DNA from: Antedon mediterranea
Taxonomy: Eukaryota; Echinodermata; Crinoidea; Comatulida; Antedonidae
Length of the DNA stretch: 64,000 nt
Direction of reading: 5' to 3'
NCBI RefSeq assembly: GCF_964355755.1
Contig: NC_092676.1
Span: forward strand, 24,906,288-24,970,287
In this document: one piece after another, positions 10,634 through 23,160 of the stretch
How positions within the stretch are numbered: the first letter of the stretch is position 1
Layout: each line of letters starts with the position of its first letter
Position numbers and translations under genes: made by a program
The notes under the pieces: generated by a model
What the model saw: only the letters and a program-made list of their open reading frames with translations
The model's database searches: none
What the model was told of the DNA's origin: nothing

Positions 10634-13600
10634 CTACATAGATGAATCAAATATCTCTGTTGGTCCATTTTTCTTCTCTTCTCTTTCACCTCTTACGGCT
10701 TTATCAGATATCACATACTTGTCCTTCATTTTCAAACCATCTCTTGCTCCCCAATAACGGTTGGTTTCTCTGCCAATAAACACATTAAATACAATGCACA
10801 TCGTTTTTTGCCAAGTAATATTTTTCTAACTATATGCCTAACTAATGATGACTTGTTTTGGATGCAAATTGAGCAATGTCTGGACTATCAAACCGACTTA
10901 ATGTGGCTTACTTAAATCATGGAGAGTTATAAATAAGAATGTCACGTGTCATGTTTAGAATTAACTTTCTTCTGACAAACAATGAGTAAAATTAAAACTA
11001 GCATAGACACACTCAAATGTGATAAATAATACGGTAAAGTACCTTGTAACAAGTTCTGCTTCTTCTATTGTCTGAGGCAGCGGGTAATTCAAAGTCTCTG
11101 GTAAAAGTAGAACCAGTAATCCTGCAGACATTGACGTGAAGCTAAACGCCACCAACGGCAACGGTTTCCAAAGTTTTTCAAGAAAAAGAATCTGTGGCGC
11201 TAGCACACCAGCGAAACGTGACATGAACGAACAGATTCCCAGTCCAATGGTTCTAGTTATTACAATATACAGTAGTAATAAATATTTAAATTTGAACGGT
11301 AGCTTTCTATTGTATGGGCCTGGGAAGAATTCCGCCCCGAAGCAGCTGGTAGGCCTAATGGTCTAACATTGGCCTGGTGTAATGAAGAGCAACAAAGGAG
11401 AGGACATGTTCACAATACTATATTATACTACTAGTGGTAGCAATCATGAATAATGTTATTCTTTATATACACAACTTACCTAACATCCGTTGAGAAAATC
11501 TCGGCTGTAATTACATACGCTACCATAAATGTCCCAGTCACGAAAAACCGTCCTGTCATTGAAATGGCGGTTCGTATGTCTGGAAAACTGGAAGCTAAAA
11601 CAAAGACAATGTATTTCAATCTTCAAAAACACTTGGTTGAAGATGAGGAAGAGATATAAATACATACATCAAACCATGGTCAATCAACTTAGGCCTATTT
11701 TGTTCATGATCAAACTGACAGTCGAATATAAACAGTCAAAGTCAAAATGAACCGTCAATCTATCTAGAATTGTTATGAAATAAGCTTGTTACTTAGTGGG
11801 CGTACATTATTTTTTCAGCAGAATAAGTACAGTAATAATTCTCCTAAACTTAACTTCCTCCTTCAAATCGGGTAAACGTCATATGATAGTTCTACTATTC
11901 CACCTCCCCTATCCCACCCCCCCTTTTCTTTCTAACAGAAATATTAAACAAATAAATGTTTATTTATCTTGACTTATCTTAAACAAATAATTGCAATCAT
12001 TCTCAATTCAAATATTGTACTTACGTATCCAAATATTAATAAATGACATAGTACCGGTAAATAACAAACAAATCGCCAATATGCTACGTCTGCCAAACCT
12101 TTGACTGCCGATTATACTAGCGAATGTGGCAACAAACTCTAACACGCCCATGACACAGATTCCAACGTATACATTGACATCGAGGCCTTCGACACCGTAC
12201 GTCAACCCGTAGTAGACAAGACATGCCGTGAACCTGGTTGCAAAAATGTACGAGAAATGAAGGAAATATTTTACTAATACTGAACTATGTCTATTAATTC
12301 TACGTACGAGACAGACGAATACAATACAATCGGTACACCGGTATACAGATAAATTAAAATAATATAAATTATCCATTTACCAACAGTAGATAAGAATGAG
12401 TGTTTTCCTTCTCATGTTTGAGTAGCGGAAGATGTTGAGAACAGACGCAAAGGTTGACGGTAGTTTAGTTGAATCCTGGCGAGAAAAACAAATTGTCTGT
12501 TAATGATATGACTAAAGTAATGGTATCGTATAAAGAAATGAGAGAGACGGAATAAGGGTGAAAATAGTTATGGACCCGACGCTATCTCAAGACGACTCGT
12601 AAGTCAAGACATTTCGTCGGGCCTCTTCGTACGACGCTGTCTGAGTTGTTGGCCTTTAGATTAAACTTACCTCTTGTTGTTCAAGGTGGTCAATAACGTT
12701 ATCTGGTAAGTCTTTGTTGTTGAATTTTGCGATCTTCTGAAGAATAGCCTTAGCTTCTTTCTGTTTGTTTTTCAACAGTAACCATCGAGGCGACTCTGGA
12801 ATGAAGCTGTATAACAAAGAGGTATGTAGCCAATACTTATCCTAAACAGAGTTTTAAATGTTATAAACCATTACGTCAGTATATTATACAACATTCTTAA
12901 TCTGTATTTTGTCAAAACAACTGTTTTTGCTTAATCCACCTCTGTAGAAAAGCTCTCTTCCATTTTTGTAGATTGAATTAGAATTGGTAAGTAATAATTA
13001 TATTCAGTCAGTTTCACTTTTTTAAACTCAAGCTCTCCGTTACCATAAACAATACACAGATGTTACTTACAAGTACACGATTAATATTGGCACAGGGCAT
13101 ACACTACCGATGAGAAGTAAATTTCTCCACGATCTAATGAAATACGCCATGAAAGCAAGTATCACAAATCCTAGGCTGTGGTAGACTTGAACCATTAACG
13201 TCATAAACCCACGCTTTGATGGGCCAACGAACTCATTAACTGATAGAAAGACAAAATAAGGTGAGACTAATAGCCCAATAAATACAAGCCTATCCTAACT
13301 CTGTCCCCAAGTTTAAAGCTCTGTCTACACTATGAAACTTTATTTGACAAAAAAAATTGATGTGCCCATCTGTATGGTAGTGACGGTATTTTAGCGGATC
13401 GACACTGATTGTATTGTACTGTGATACACATTGTACTTTGGTGGTCTTAAAATAATAACTTATTGAACTCACCATAAACGAACAGAGATAGGTACATGCC
13501 AATACTAACACAACCATGTATAATACGGACAACGAAAAAACCCCAGTAAGTTTTGGTAAACGACGCTACAATGCCGGCCAGTATCCTCAAAAGAAGCGCC

Positions 13601-15091
13601 AAAATGACTCCACGTTTTCTTCCAAAGCTATATAGGAGTAATATTAAAATCATCAGAGAAACTGTCTGTGACGAAATCAGCAAATGGGTGGCGATAAAAT
13701 CGTATGTTTATTTATTCTGTCCATGACTGCCGAGAAAATAGCATAACATTGTTGAGTGATGTAGTCTGGGTTCCAGACGGAGTTTTGACTTAATAATTAG
13801 TAAAAAGATAAATATTTTGGCACATATGGCGTTTCATACGTACACTACTTGAGCTTGTATTTTCTAAACGTCGACTGGTGGACTAACATAAAAAAGACAA
13901 TAAATACAGACTTGGGGCAAGTGATGACGCATGTAACTGATAAAAATGATGATTATAGTACTCATATAGATGTGATTAATATATTTTTAAGTAATATATT
14001 ATAATCTATGATATACTTACTAATCGCATACTGCTCCAAATATGATAGATCCAAAGAAAAAGCCAAATAGGTACGATGATGCGGCTAGCGATACTTTGTA
14101 ACTATCGTCACAGACGAGATCGAACTGCAGAGAAAAGCAAATCTTACGCTCTATCTACACTATCAAACAAAAAATGTGATGTGCCTAAATATGGAAGTGA
14201 TATGCTATGTTAGTGATAGGACATTATCATGTCCATGGGCACATCAACATTGTTTTGTCACATAAAGTTTGATAGTGTAGTCAGAGCTGTTTAAAGCTGT
14301 GACTACATATTAAAAGATGTAGTATGGAGTTTTCAGTGTAGGCCTAAGAAGAAAACATGTATGGACTATGGGCTTTTATATCAAGTATTTTAAATAGAAC
14401 ATGATTGGATTATTAAGGCACTTTTTAAAAACAATTGTTTTGTACGGGAAATGTTCATGTTGATTCCTATTATTAGTGTTTTGTCTGTATTATTATATAA
14501 AAGTATAATATAGGCCTATTTTAACATGTTTAAATAAGTGGAACTTCGACAGCGATAAGCTTTTTGAAGCATTGTTGCCGATAAGGCATGCATGCATTTA
14601 ACGAGTCATCGTCGTTGGAAATAAATACTTTCGTTAATCATTCTATTGACCAGACGGCAAATAGATTTGTAGGATACGGACATTTATTTTCATTTCAAAC
14701 ACTCCATCTAAATATTTACCTCTGATACTATAGTTGATTCGTATTGAGATTGGTCATATGTCCATCCATATTTGCATTTTGTAATTTGCGTTTCGTTACT
14801 TCCGGCGAGATTCGTGTACATTCTGCACTTGGTTTCGTTAATAAAGGCTGTGCTCACATCATCTGATGGGAACATCAGGTTGTCTAAACCGCATTCATAT
14901 TCTGTTCCACTACAACTGGTATTTTCTAAGCTGTTTCGAACTTTACAGTAATGATCCATCTTGCCATTGTAGAAGACCGTTCCAATATTTCCAAACACAT
15001 TCGAGATGATAACGCATAAAACTACATTTACGAGTATTTTGTGATAACGATCATATTCTCCAGTGTACTTAAACACATGGTCGAATTTCAT
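10634..15091 (-). CDS. SLC22-like transporter, gene A (566 aa)
   Basis: Exons 5' to 3': 15091-14720, 14124-14021, 13627-13473, 13239-13071, 12806-12671, 12475-12381, 12233-12025, 11594-11480, 11252-11043, 10769-10634. They sum to 1701 nt with no internal stop. The protein is a major facilitator of SLC22 type. A first helix (about 19-42) is followed by the large Cys-rich extracellular loop (about 43-118) with sequons at N57, N85 and N99. Then come FDLVCDDSYK, the motif-A loop with FGRKRG (160-165), PESPRWL (about 270-276) in the large inner loop, FGRRS, and PETLNYPLPQT (about 506) after the last helix. Family members carry organic cations, anions, carnitine or urate across the plasma membrane; the substrate cannot be deduced here. 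The charged tail ends DSSM, a possible PDZ ligand. Gene A lies last (3'-most) in the array. Confidence 0.92.
12566..12659. mobile_element. MITE family 3, fragment
   Basis: CCCGACGCTATCTCAAGACG and GTACGACGCTGTCTGAGTTG match, in reverse orientation, the element at 38152-38288. It lies in intron 5 of gene A. Only part of the element is present, with a rearranged centre. Confidence 0.6.
13314..13397. mobile_element. MITE family 2, left-end fragment
   Basis: It starts AAGCTCTGTCTACACTATGA and continues through TTGATGTGCCCATCTGTATG like the copy at 14148-14290, but the right half is absent. It lies in intron 3 of gene A. Confidence 0.65.
13770..13858. repeat. Dispersed repeat shared with the GPCR gene
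   Basis: TTTTGGCACATATGGCGTTT and its flanks (GAGTTTTGACTTAAT on the left, CTACTTGAGCTTG on the right) recur almost unchanged at about 54770-54862. This copy lies in intron 2 of gene A. No inverted ends are evident, so the element class is unknown. Confidence 0.75.
14148..14290. mobile_element. MITE family 2, full copy
   Basis: The inverted ends are CTATCTACACTATCAAAC on the left and GTTTGATAGTGTAGTCAGAG on the right. The core includes GTGATGTGCCTAAATATGG. It lies in intron 1 of gene A, just upstream of exon 2. Confidence 0.75.
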
Positions 15092-15282
15092 TTCTATTGT
15101 TTGTAACTAACAACTTCAGTCCTTACGGTATCTAAAAACATGAGTTGAAATAAATGTATGTAACTTGTTGGTTCAAAATGATTTTATGTTACTTTTATCA
15201 GTTCGTGATATTACCGTATTTATTTATGAATATCTTGTTATATTAATACATACATATTTTACTAACATTATTACAAACATTG

Positions 15283-15360
15283 ACTCGATTTGATTGGTCG
15301 ATTAGCTTGCGTTGCGGCTTACGTCAATGCGTTGCGTCTTAGTGGGAACCAAGCTTTAGG
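15283..15360. mobile_element. MITE family 1, right half
   Basis: TGATTGGTCGATTAGCTTGC continuing to GTGGGAACCAAGCTTTA is the right half of the palindromic family 1 seen whole at 32580-32754 and 45116-45300. The left half is missing. The fragment lies about 190 bp upstream of gene A's start codon. Confidence 0.7.
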
Positions 15361-16260
15361 CTAATACATCTTAATAAATCTTAGCTGCTCTGGCCAAGTT
15401 AGTAGTTAGGCCTACATTGTTTAATGCAATTATCTTTATACATGTATTAACTGATTAGACCTACAAACATATTTTCTATGAGCTGCTTAACCAGCATAAC
15501 CAACAAACACATTATAACATCTAATAATAGCAATATCTTACCAACGTAAAACAACTCACTAACTGCACCAGAACCTAGGCCTAAATGCATTCTATAAGGC
15601 TTAGATAAACTTGCTAGCTCAGCATAACTTTGTATCTGTAACTGCCTTGCATCGCCAGGGTCACGCTTCAAATTGAGCCACCTGGAATGCTTTTAAGATA
15701 ATGCCGTCGTGATGGAATTCCACACGCTCAAGAATGTGAATAAATTGAGTGAATGTACCAACTTACCTACTACTATGCTCCTCACAACAAAACGACCAGT
15801 CATTAAAATGGTGGTTCGTATGCATGCACAACTGGAAACTAACGAAAAACAACACAACACCCTTGTTTGCCTATTCTTACACCTTACACAATCTAGAACG
15901 TATCCAAATGCTACAGTATTACAAACTACTAGTAACTACTATGTGTTTCAAACATAGCTGCTCACAATATACTTTCTAGGGCCTACTCGAGTATAAATAA
16001 ATATACTAAGAACTGACCAATACAGTTTGTTATTCGAATTAATATGAATGTATGAACAGATGGATTTAAATTATTTAATAACGTATTAAATTTAGAAGAA
16101 TTTTAGTTAGTTAATTATTTGTTTATTATTTCAATATTACAATATATACAATATTACTCACCGCAATTACAGCTAAGGCTGGGCCAACGAGCCCACGTCT
16201 TTACTCAGCAATTGGTTCATATAAAACCTCCCGATATTTCATTTGTCCAAGTTTGGGTGT

Positions 16261-17126
16261 AGGGGGATAGGGGTGGTGGGGTAATCTGACAACCTGTTAA
16301 TTACTAGTCATATTGTTCCAAAACTTATAGAGAAAACAACTTAACAGGAATGATAAAGCCGCTATCAAATAGTACAGCTATCACAAACCAGATCGAACTT
16401 TACAGATAAGCCTGATATAAAATTATAAACAGATTAAAACAGTATTATGATCATTAAAATAGTTTAAAATCAATTGTATGTCTATAAGTTTAGTAAAATA
16501 GTATACAAATAATGAATGTTTATGAGTGCAATGGTACAAATAATGGCACGAGGTGAATGATGAAAGGTTATATCAACGAGGCAAAGCCGAGTTGATATAA
16601 CCTTTCATCATTCACCAAGTGCCATTATTTGTACCATTACACGAATACAAAACATTCATTATTTGTATACTATTTTACTAAACTTATAGACATACAATTG
16701 ATTTTAAACTATTTTAATGATAGGGGGATAGGGGTGGTGGGGTAATCTGACAACCTGTTAATTACTAGTCATATTGTTCCAAAACTTATAGAGAAAACAA
16801 CTTAACAGGAATGATAAAGCCGCTATCAAATAGTACAGCTATCACAAACCAGATCGAACTTTACAGATAAGCCTGATATAAAATTATAAACAGATTAAAA
16901 CAGTATTATGATCATTAAAATAGTTTAAAATCAATTGTATGTCTATAAGTTTAGTAAAATAGTATACAAATAATGAATGTTTATGAGTGCAATGGTACAA
17001 ATAATGGCACGAGGTGAATGATGAAAGGTTATATCAACGAGGCAAAGCCGAGTTGATATAACCTTTCATCATTCACCAAGTGCCATTATTTGTACCATTA
17101 CACGAATACAAAACATTCATTATTTG
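16261..17126. repeat. 461-bp tandem duplication
   Basis: The segment starting AGGGGGATAGGGGTGGTGGG at 16261 starts again at 16722 and stays virtually identical to about 17126, so the second copy is cut short by about 55 bp. The duplicated unit carries a relic of SLC22 exon 2 and the foldback element. The near-identity indicates a recent event. Confidence 0.9.
16450..16721. mobile_element. Long palindromic foldback element, copy 1
   Basis: The left arm, from ATCATTAAAATAGTTTAAAA through ATGGTACAAATAATGGCAC to GAAAGGTTATATCAAC, is followed within about 12 bases by its reverse complement ending at about 16721. Arms are about 130 bp and would make a near-perfect hairpin in single-stranded DNA or RNA. 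There is no coding capacity. Confidence 0.85.
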
Positions 17127-17265
17127 TTTTATATAACATCTAAATAACAAACAAAAATGTTTCAAAAAGTACTATTTAACGATCGTTGAATAGTGCGTAC
17201 TATTGCACGCCATGTGACCCACATTCGTCCAATCAAATGACAGGAATTTATATAGGTGTTATATA
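16911..17265. mobile_element. Long palindromic foldback element, copy 2 with extra terminal block
   Basis: The left arm and inner hairpin are as in copy 1, shifted by 461 bp. After TTATTTG (about 17127) the right arm is replaced by a block that starts TTTATATAACATCTA, contains ACGATCGTTGAATAGTGCG and GTGACCCACATTCGTCCAAT, and ends TAGGTGTTATATAA. The block's own ends are inverted to each other. The same block follows the hairpin at 19763-20083, so that form is probably the original element and copy 1 is derived. Confidence 0.75.
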
Positions 17266-17793
17266 ATAAATTATATTATACTAAAACCCAAATCAATTAT
17301 GGACAACACAATGAATGGCACAATGAATGGCGCACTCAATAAAAGTTCAATGAAAACCCCCCCGAATGGACAAACAACAGCGCTCCCGGCTTCTATATGG
17401 ACGGAAAAAATGCAATGCAACTGACAGACCGTTCCAATATTTGCAAGATAATAAAGCATACACATGTCGAATGTTTCATATTTTTTATTGTTCGTACTTC
17501 AGCACTTACCCTTAATACGAGTTGAACAATGAAACAGACTTATGCCTATATTTTATTTTTTTAATCACCACAGTATATTTAAAGAATATTATTAATTATC
17601 GCATGAATGAATAGTTTAGAACTATAGAAAATAATAACGTATATATAATACTAAAGTTTTATAAACACTTCCCAAATTTACTATTAGACAAGACAATCAA
17701 TCAATCATTTCAAAATGCTTGTTTCAAGTTATAATATGAAATAAAAATGCTATTTTGTTTGTAATTTGTTCTCTCCACCAAGCACCTTCAACT

Positions 17794-20700
17794 TTATAAA
17801 GTTGAATTCAATATTTCCTCTTTCCGATCCGGCCTTTTCTCCTTTCTTGTATCTTCATAAGATCCAAATTTGTCTAATTTTAACTTCAAATCATCTCCTG
17901 TTCTCCAATTGCGGTTGGTGTATCTATCAATTAATACATTGACAACCTTAGTATTACTGTCTGTTTCTATTTCAAGTGCTGTGCAATCACATTCAGTGGA
18001 AATTTGGATCGTAATATAAGAAACATAAAAATATGGCTCTTATTTTCTCACTATTTGAGCCTTACCTTGTAACAAGTTCTGCTTCTTCTATTGTCTGAGG
18101 CAGCGGGTAATTCAAAGTCTCTGGTAAAAGTAGAACCAGTAATCCTGCGGACATTGACGTGAAACTAAACGCAACCAACGGCAACGGTTTCCAAAGTTGT
18201 TCAAGAAAAAGAATCTGTGGCGCTAGCACACCAGCGAAACGTGACATGAACGAACAGATTCCCAGTCCAGTTGTTCTAGTTAAATTATAATAATAAAAAT
18301 AGGGGAAAAAGTGGCCTTTTTTCATTGGCAGAATTCAGTCTGTCCTAAAGCAGTGGACATACGGTGTTTGATAGCAATGGCCACATTGACCTGTATAAGA
18401 GCAACCAGGGGACGCTCTATTGAACCATAAACAAGAACTTACCTTACATCTGTTGAAAAAATCTCAGCCGTAACTATATAAACTATCATGAATGCCCCAT
18501 TCACAAAAAACCGTCCTGTCAGTGAAATAGCGGTTCGTATGTCTGAAAAACTGGAAGCTAAAAATAAAAACAGCTTTAATTGCATGACCAAAGTATAGAG
18601 TAATAACAATGTCAGCCTTTGTTGCATGTGAAGTATGGTTATATAAACGCTAACATTTACACAAAACAGATTATTCATGTTATTTTCCAAAGTTTTTCAA
18701 CTGGTCTACGTTAGCAAACTTTTATTCAATTAAATTCATTTTTTTTTTTCGGAAATTTTATCCATATCAACAAACGTACAAACAGAAAAAGAAAAAAGAA
18801 AATTCGCAAACTATAATCTTAAATATATATAGGATGCTTCTCCACCTACAATACATTTTTGAGTTATGGAGCATAATATGTTTGCAAACACAAGCAACAA
18901 GAATATTACAACTAGTCAACATATGTTGCATGAAACCATATATTGACAAACTCGCTCGAATTTGAAAGTGTGGTGGTTTTTCTGTATCAGAAAAGAAACT
19001 TTAGGTCCTGTATTTTCTAATTTGAAAATGTATTACGCATTTAATATCTCAATTTCTTTTTAAAGCTTTCTTTTAAATCATAACTCTGCAACCTTGAGCA
19101 ACTTTGGCAGAGAAGTGCGCATTACAATTAATATTTATTATTATATTATTAATTTCCAAATTATCACAATTTTTTGTCAATCATTTCCTTCCAAATAAAA
19201 TATTGTACTTACGTATCCAAATATTAATAAATGACATAGTGCCGGTAAATATCAAACAAATCGCCAATACGCTTCGTCTGCCAAACTTTTCGATGCTGAT
19301 GATACTTGCTAACGTGGAAAGAAACTCTAACACGCCCATGACACAGATTCCAACGTACACATTGACGTCAAGACCTTCGACGCCGTACGTCAAACCGTAG
19401 TACACAAGACATGCCGTGAACCTGGTTGTAAAGAGATACGAGAAATAAAGGTAATATTTTAGTATCAGGGCAATTGTCTTCTTGGCAATGAACCTGGTTT
19501 TAAGATGAAATGAAATGGTATACCCGATGAACTATATAAGAAATGAACACCATTAATAGCCTAAAAAGTAATATTTATTTTTATTTTATTTTTATTTTAT
19601 TCAGTCAAAACCAACAGCGATAAATACCGCCACTAACATGTTTGAAACATAAAACAATACAACATCAAAAACGGTTAACAATAAAATACAGATAATATAT
19701 ATATATATATATATATATAAACACATTAGGCAATGAACATTAATTCGAAACCGCCCGGTGATATATTATACAAATAATGAATGTTTATGAGTGCAATGGT
19801 ACAAATAATGGCACGAGGTGAATGATGAAAGGTTATATCAACGAGGCAAAGCCGAGTTGATATAACCTTTCATCATTCACCAAGTGCCATTATTTGTACC
19901 ATTACACGAATACAAAACATTCATTACTTGTTTTATATAACATCTAGACGTTTTTTTTTCGTACACAAAAATGTTTCAAAAAGTACTATTTAACGATCGT
20001 TGAATAGTGCGTACTATTGCACGCCATGTGACCCACATTCGTCCAATCAAATGACAGGAATTTATATAGGTGTTATATAAATATATATATATAACATAGA
20101 TCGGCATGCCATAAACAATTTCAATTAATCAAACAGGTTATGCAGGCTGTTCAAGAAGTGAACACATAATCGTCCTCTTAAAATAACCAAGTCTATCATT
20201 AAAAATATCGATATGATTGCTATTTAGATTATTAAATTATTAATGGATGATGATGATGAATCGTAGCAACAAAAACAATAATTAAATTTAATTTTTATAT
20301 ACCACTATAATTTAACTACTGAAATTATTGACATTTGACATACAAAACAAGACAGTTCAATACAAGATAAACAGGGCTATAATAAAGCAGTATAAATTGA
20401 TTACTACGGACTGACACGATCATAATTATAACAGTTAATTGAATCGAGTTAATCCACACTGATCATCGTTGACACCGTTTATTCGTTTTTATATACATAT
20501 ATTTTATTTTAATAATTATCATATGTTTTCCATTACCAACAGTAGATGAGAATTAGTGTTTTCTTTCTCATGTTTGAGTAGCGAAAGATATTGAGAACAG
20601 ATGCAAAGGTTGATGGTTGTTTAGTTGAATCCTGACGAATAAAACAAAAAATATTACTGTACTGTATAAGAAATTATTTAATACAAAAGCCAATATTTAC

Positions 20701-23160
20701 ATGCTCGATGTGATTTTACTGTTAAACGTTAAACCAAGGCTTCTAACAAACAGGACACTGAGCTCGCCTTGCCAAGATAGGAACTCGTAAGAATCATATG
20801 ATCGGATGTCTGGCTGGGACAAATACGAAGAGACGTGGTGTCTGTTAAGGGGCGTGGAAGTGATTGTGTCGCAGCCACCACATATAAACCCTTTGATCGT
20901 CGGAGCTCAACATCCTGTTAAAAAACAGGCTATAACAAAATATGCTATAGTTGAATAAAACTTACTGTTGGTAGTTCAATGTGGTCAATAACGTTATCGG
21001 GTAACTCTTTATTGTTGAATTTTGCGATCTTTTGTAGAATAGCCTTAGCTTCGTCAGGTCGTTTCTTTAAAAGCAGCCAACGGGGTGACTCTGGCATAAA
21101 ACTATATAAAATATGTTTAAAGTATGAGAAGTATTAACCAAAACTTGTGTTAAAAACTTCTAACGTTAAAAAAAGTCTCCTGAACGTCGGAAAACTTATG
21201 TTAGCGTCAGAAAACTTCTTCGTTGTGTCAGAAAACTTCTTAAAAACGTCAAAAAACATCTCCCTAAGCGTTAGAAAACTTTACAATAACGTCAAAAAAC
21301 GTCTCCCTAAGCATTAGAAAATTTCTCTCTGACGTCAGAAAACTTCTGAATAACGTCAAAGAACTTCTTAATAACGTAAAAAAACTTCACCATAACGTCC
21401 GAAAATTAAAAAAGTTATTTATTGCGGGTTGACTACTTACAGGTACACGATTAAAAATGGTATAGGACATGCACTGGCAATGAGTATTAGATTACTCCAC
21501 GATCTAATGAGGTATGCCATGAAAGCAAGCGTCACGAATCCTAGGCTGAGGTAAACTTGAACCATTAACGACATAAGTCCACGTTTTGACGGAGCAACGA
21601 ACTCATTCACTGATAGGAAAACAGATTACACAAATGTCATAATATGCATGAGATGAGAAAGACTAAGATATTAAACCTCTATCCTCAATAGTTGATGGTC
21701 TTGAAGATTTAGACCAAGAGCCAGACGTCTTTGGTCAACCGAAATTGAGTGACACCAGTAAATGCTTTGTATATAGCCATTTAGTACACTTTGGAAATGT
21801 CATTGTTACAGTTAAGTTAGGTCAACAGTATACCATGTGATAACAAAAGGAATACAGTAAATGGTGAGGGTCTCCGCCTTTCTGTTTTGTACTTAACATG
21901 TCTTCCAGAAAGACATTGTCATTCTTACAGTTAAAATAAAACAGTTTTTGATATTATACTTACCATAAACGAATAGCGATATGTACATGCCTATACTAAC
22001 ACAACCATGAATAACACGAATCACGAAGTAAAACCAGTAAGATTTGGCGAAAGACAATGTAATTCCAGCCAAAGTCCTTAAAAGAAACGCCAAAAGAATC
22101 CCACGTTTTCTACCAAAGCTGTAAAGAAATATAACATTCAAACTATCAGGAAAACCCAAGGTATCGAAGCCTGCAAGCTATGAACTTTATTAATTAGTTC
22201 GATTTTGATTCAAGGATTTTAAATAGAAAAAAATGATTACTTACTAATCGCATACTGTTCCAAATATGATAGATCCAAAGAAAAATCCAAATAGAAACGA
22301 CGAAGCGGCTAACGATACCTTATAGCTATCATCGCATACAAGATCGAACTGGAGAGAGCAAAACATCTTAAAATGATACTTATGCCCTTTTCATATTTCT
22401 AAACTCAAATGTGGTCTCATTTACATTGATAATAAAGGACAATCCACACAGTTATCAATTTTGGCGTATCAACATTAAGCTACATATAAGTCGGCACTAG
22501 AAAACTTTACAGTAGTTCGCAAACATGAGAAAACTCGCAATTTAGGCAAATTTTATCAAGTTTCCATTAATTGGAATTGCAAACGATGAGTTTGAAAACT
22601 AAAGTTTGCTAATGTAGAATAGGTTTTATTATGAAAATCATGCCTTTTTAAACATTTAGTTCCACGAACACACATTATAGGCCTACAAAAAGAAGGCCTA
22701 ATATTACACTGCATTGGAACGTACCTTATACTTTAACAAACTATGTGTCATCTTTGTTTCGAACACAATACATCATCGAAATACTTACCTCTGATACAAT
22801 AGTTGATTCGTATTGAGAATGGTCATATGTCCATCCATATTTACATTTTGTAATTTGCGTTTCGTTACTTCCGGCCATATTCGTGTACATTCTGCACTTG
22901 GTTTCGTTAATGAAAGATGTGGTCTCATCATCTGGTGGGAACATCAGGTTGTCTAAACCGCATTCATATTCTGTGCCACTACAACTGGTATTTTCTAAGA
23001 TGTTTGGAACTTTGCAGTAGTGATCCATCTTGCCATTGTAGAAGACCGTCCCAATGTTTGCAAAAACATTCGAGACTAGAACGCATAAAACTACATTTAC
23101 GAGTATTTTGTGATAACGATCATATTCTCCAGTGTACTTAAACACATTGTCGAATTTCAT
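17794..23160 (-). CDS. SLC22-like transporter, gene B (564 aa)
   Basis: Exons: 23160-22789, 22348-22245, 22118-21964, 21609-21441, 21101-20966, 20631-20537, 19421-19213, 18557-18443, 18275-18066, 17923-17794 (1695 nt, open throughout). The start is taken at MKFDNVFKYT, the residue aligned with the starts of A, D and F; an in-frame ATG six codons upstream (MLGTIN) is less likely. Its loop and motif residues match gene A (FDLVCDD, FGRKRGI, MPESPRWL, GVEGLDVNVY, FGRRS). Exon 9 is nearly identical to that of A, C and D, with EQLWKPL where A, C and D have EKLWKPL. The tail, YTNRNWRTGDD to the end LNSTL, is strongly charged and finishes in a class I PDZ-like motif. Intron 6 (about 1.1 kb) carries a foldback element and intron 4 a degenerate tandem repeat. 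Confidence 0.92.
19763..20083. mobile_element. Long palindromic foldback element, copy 3
   Basis: It has the same hairpin as at 16450-16721 (ATGGTACAAATAATGGCACG and its complement), followed by the terminal block with ACGATCGTTGAATAGTGCG and ending GGTGTTATATAA. It lies in intron 6 of gene B, next to (TA)n tracts on both sides, which suggests a TA-rich insertion target. Confidence 0.8.
20745..20922. mobile_element. Repeat family 4 (MITE-like), copy in gene B intron 5
   Basis: CAGGACACTGAGCTCGCCTT, CCAAGATAGGAACTCGTAAG and CCCTTTGATCGTCGGAGCTC also occur at 25812-25968 (gene C, same intron) and, reversed, at 56360-56700. The B and C copies are at matching positions and so were inherited through gene duplication. 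Confidence 0.7.
21150..21405. repeat. Degenerate tandem repeat in gene B intron 4
   Basis: About a dozen loosely conserved units of 18-24 bp of the form CGTCAGAAAACTTCT-(N) follow one another. The same array, rearranged, is in intron 4 of gene C (26185-26500). Confidence 0.75.

Larger units (their letters stand above)
15761..17479 (-). pseudogene. Decayed SLC22-like gene between A and B
   Basis: Relics of three exons occur in the right order and orientation on the minus strand. Exon 1: 17421-17479 matches the start of gene A exon 1, keeping ATGAAACATTCGACATG and the segment for IGT(V/F) (GACCGTTCCAATATTTGC as written) with an internal deletion. Exon 2: about 16348-16400 keeps AGCTATCACAAACCAGATCG as in gene D exon 2, and has a second copy at 16809-16861. 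Exon 8: 15761-15843 keeps a donor-side ACTTACC, GACCAGTCATTAAAATGGTG and the acceptor side ACTGGAAACTAAC, but lacks about 40 nt. Exons 3-7 and 9-10 were not found with confidence. Deletions and frame loss make a functional product impossible. The locus has also been invaded by the foldback element described next. Confidence 0.75.
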
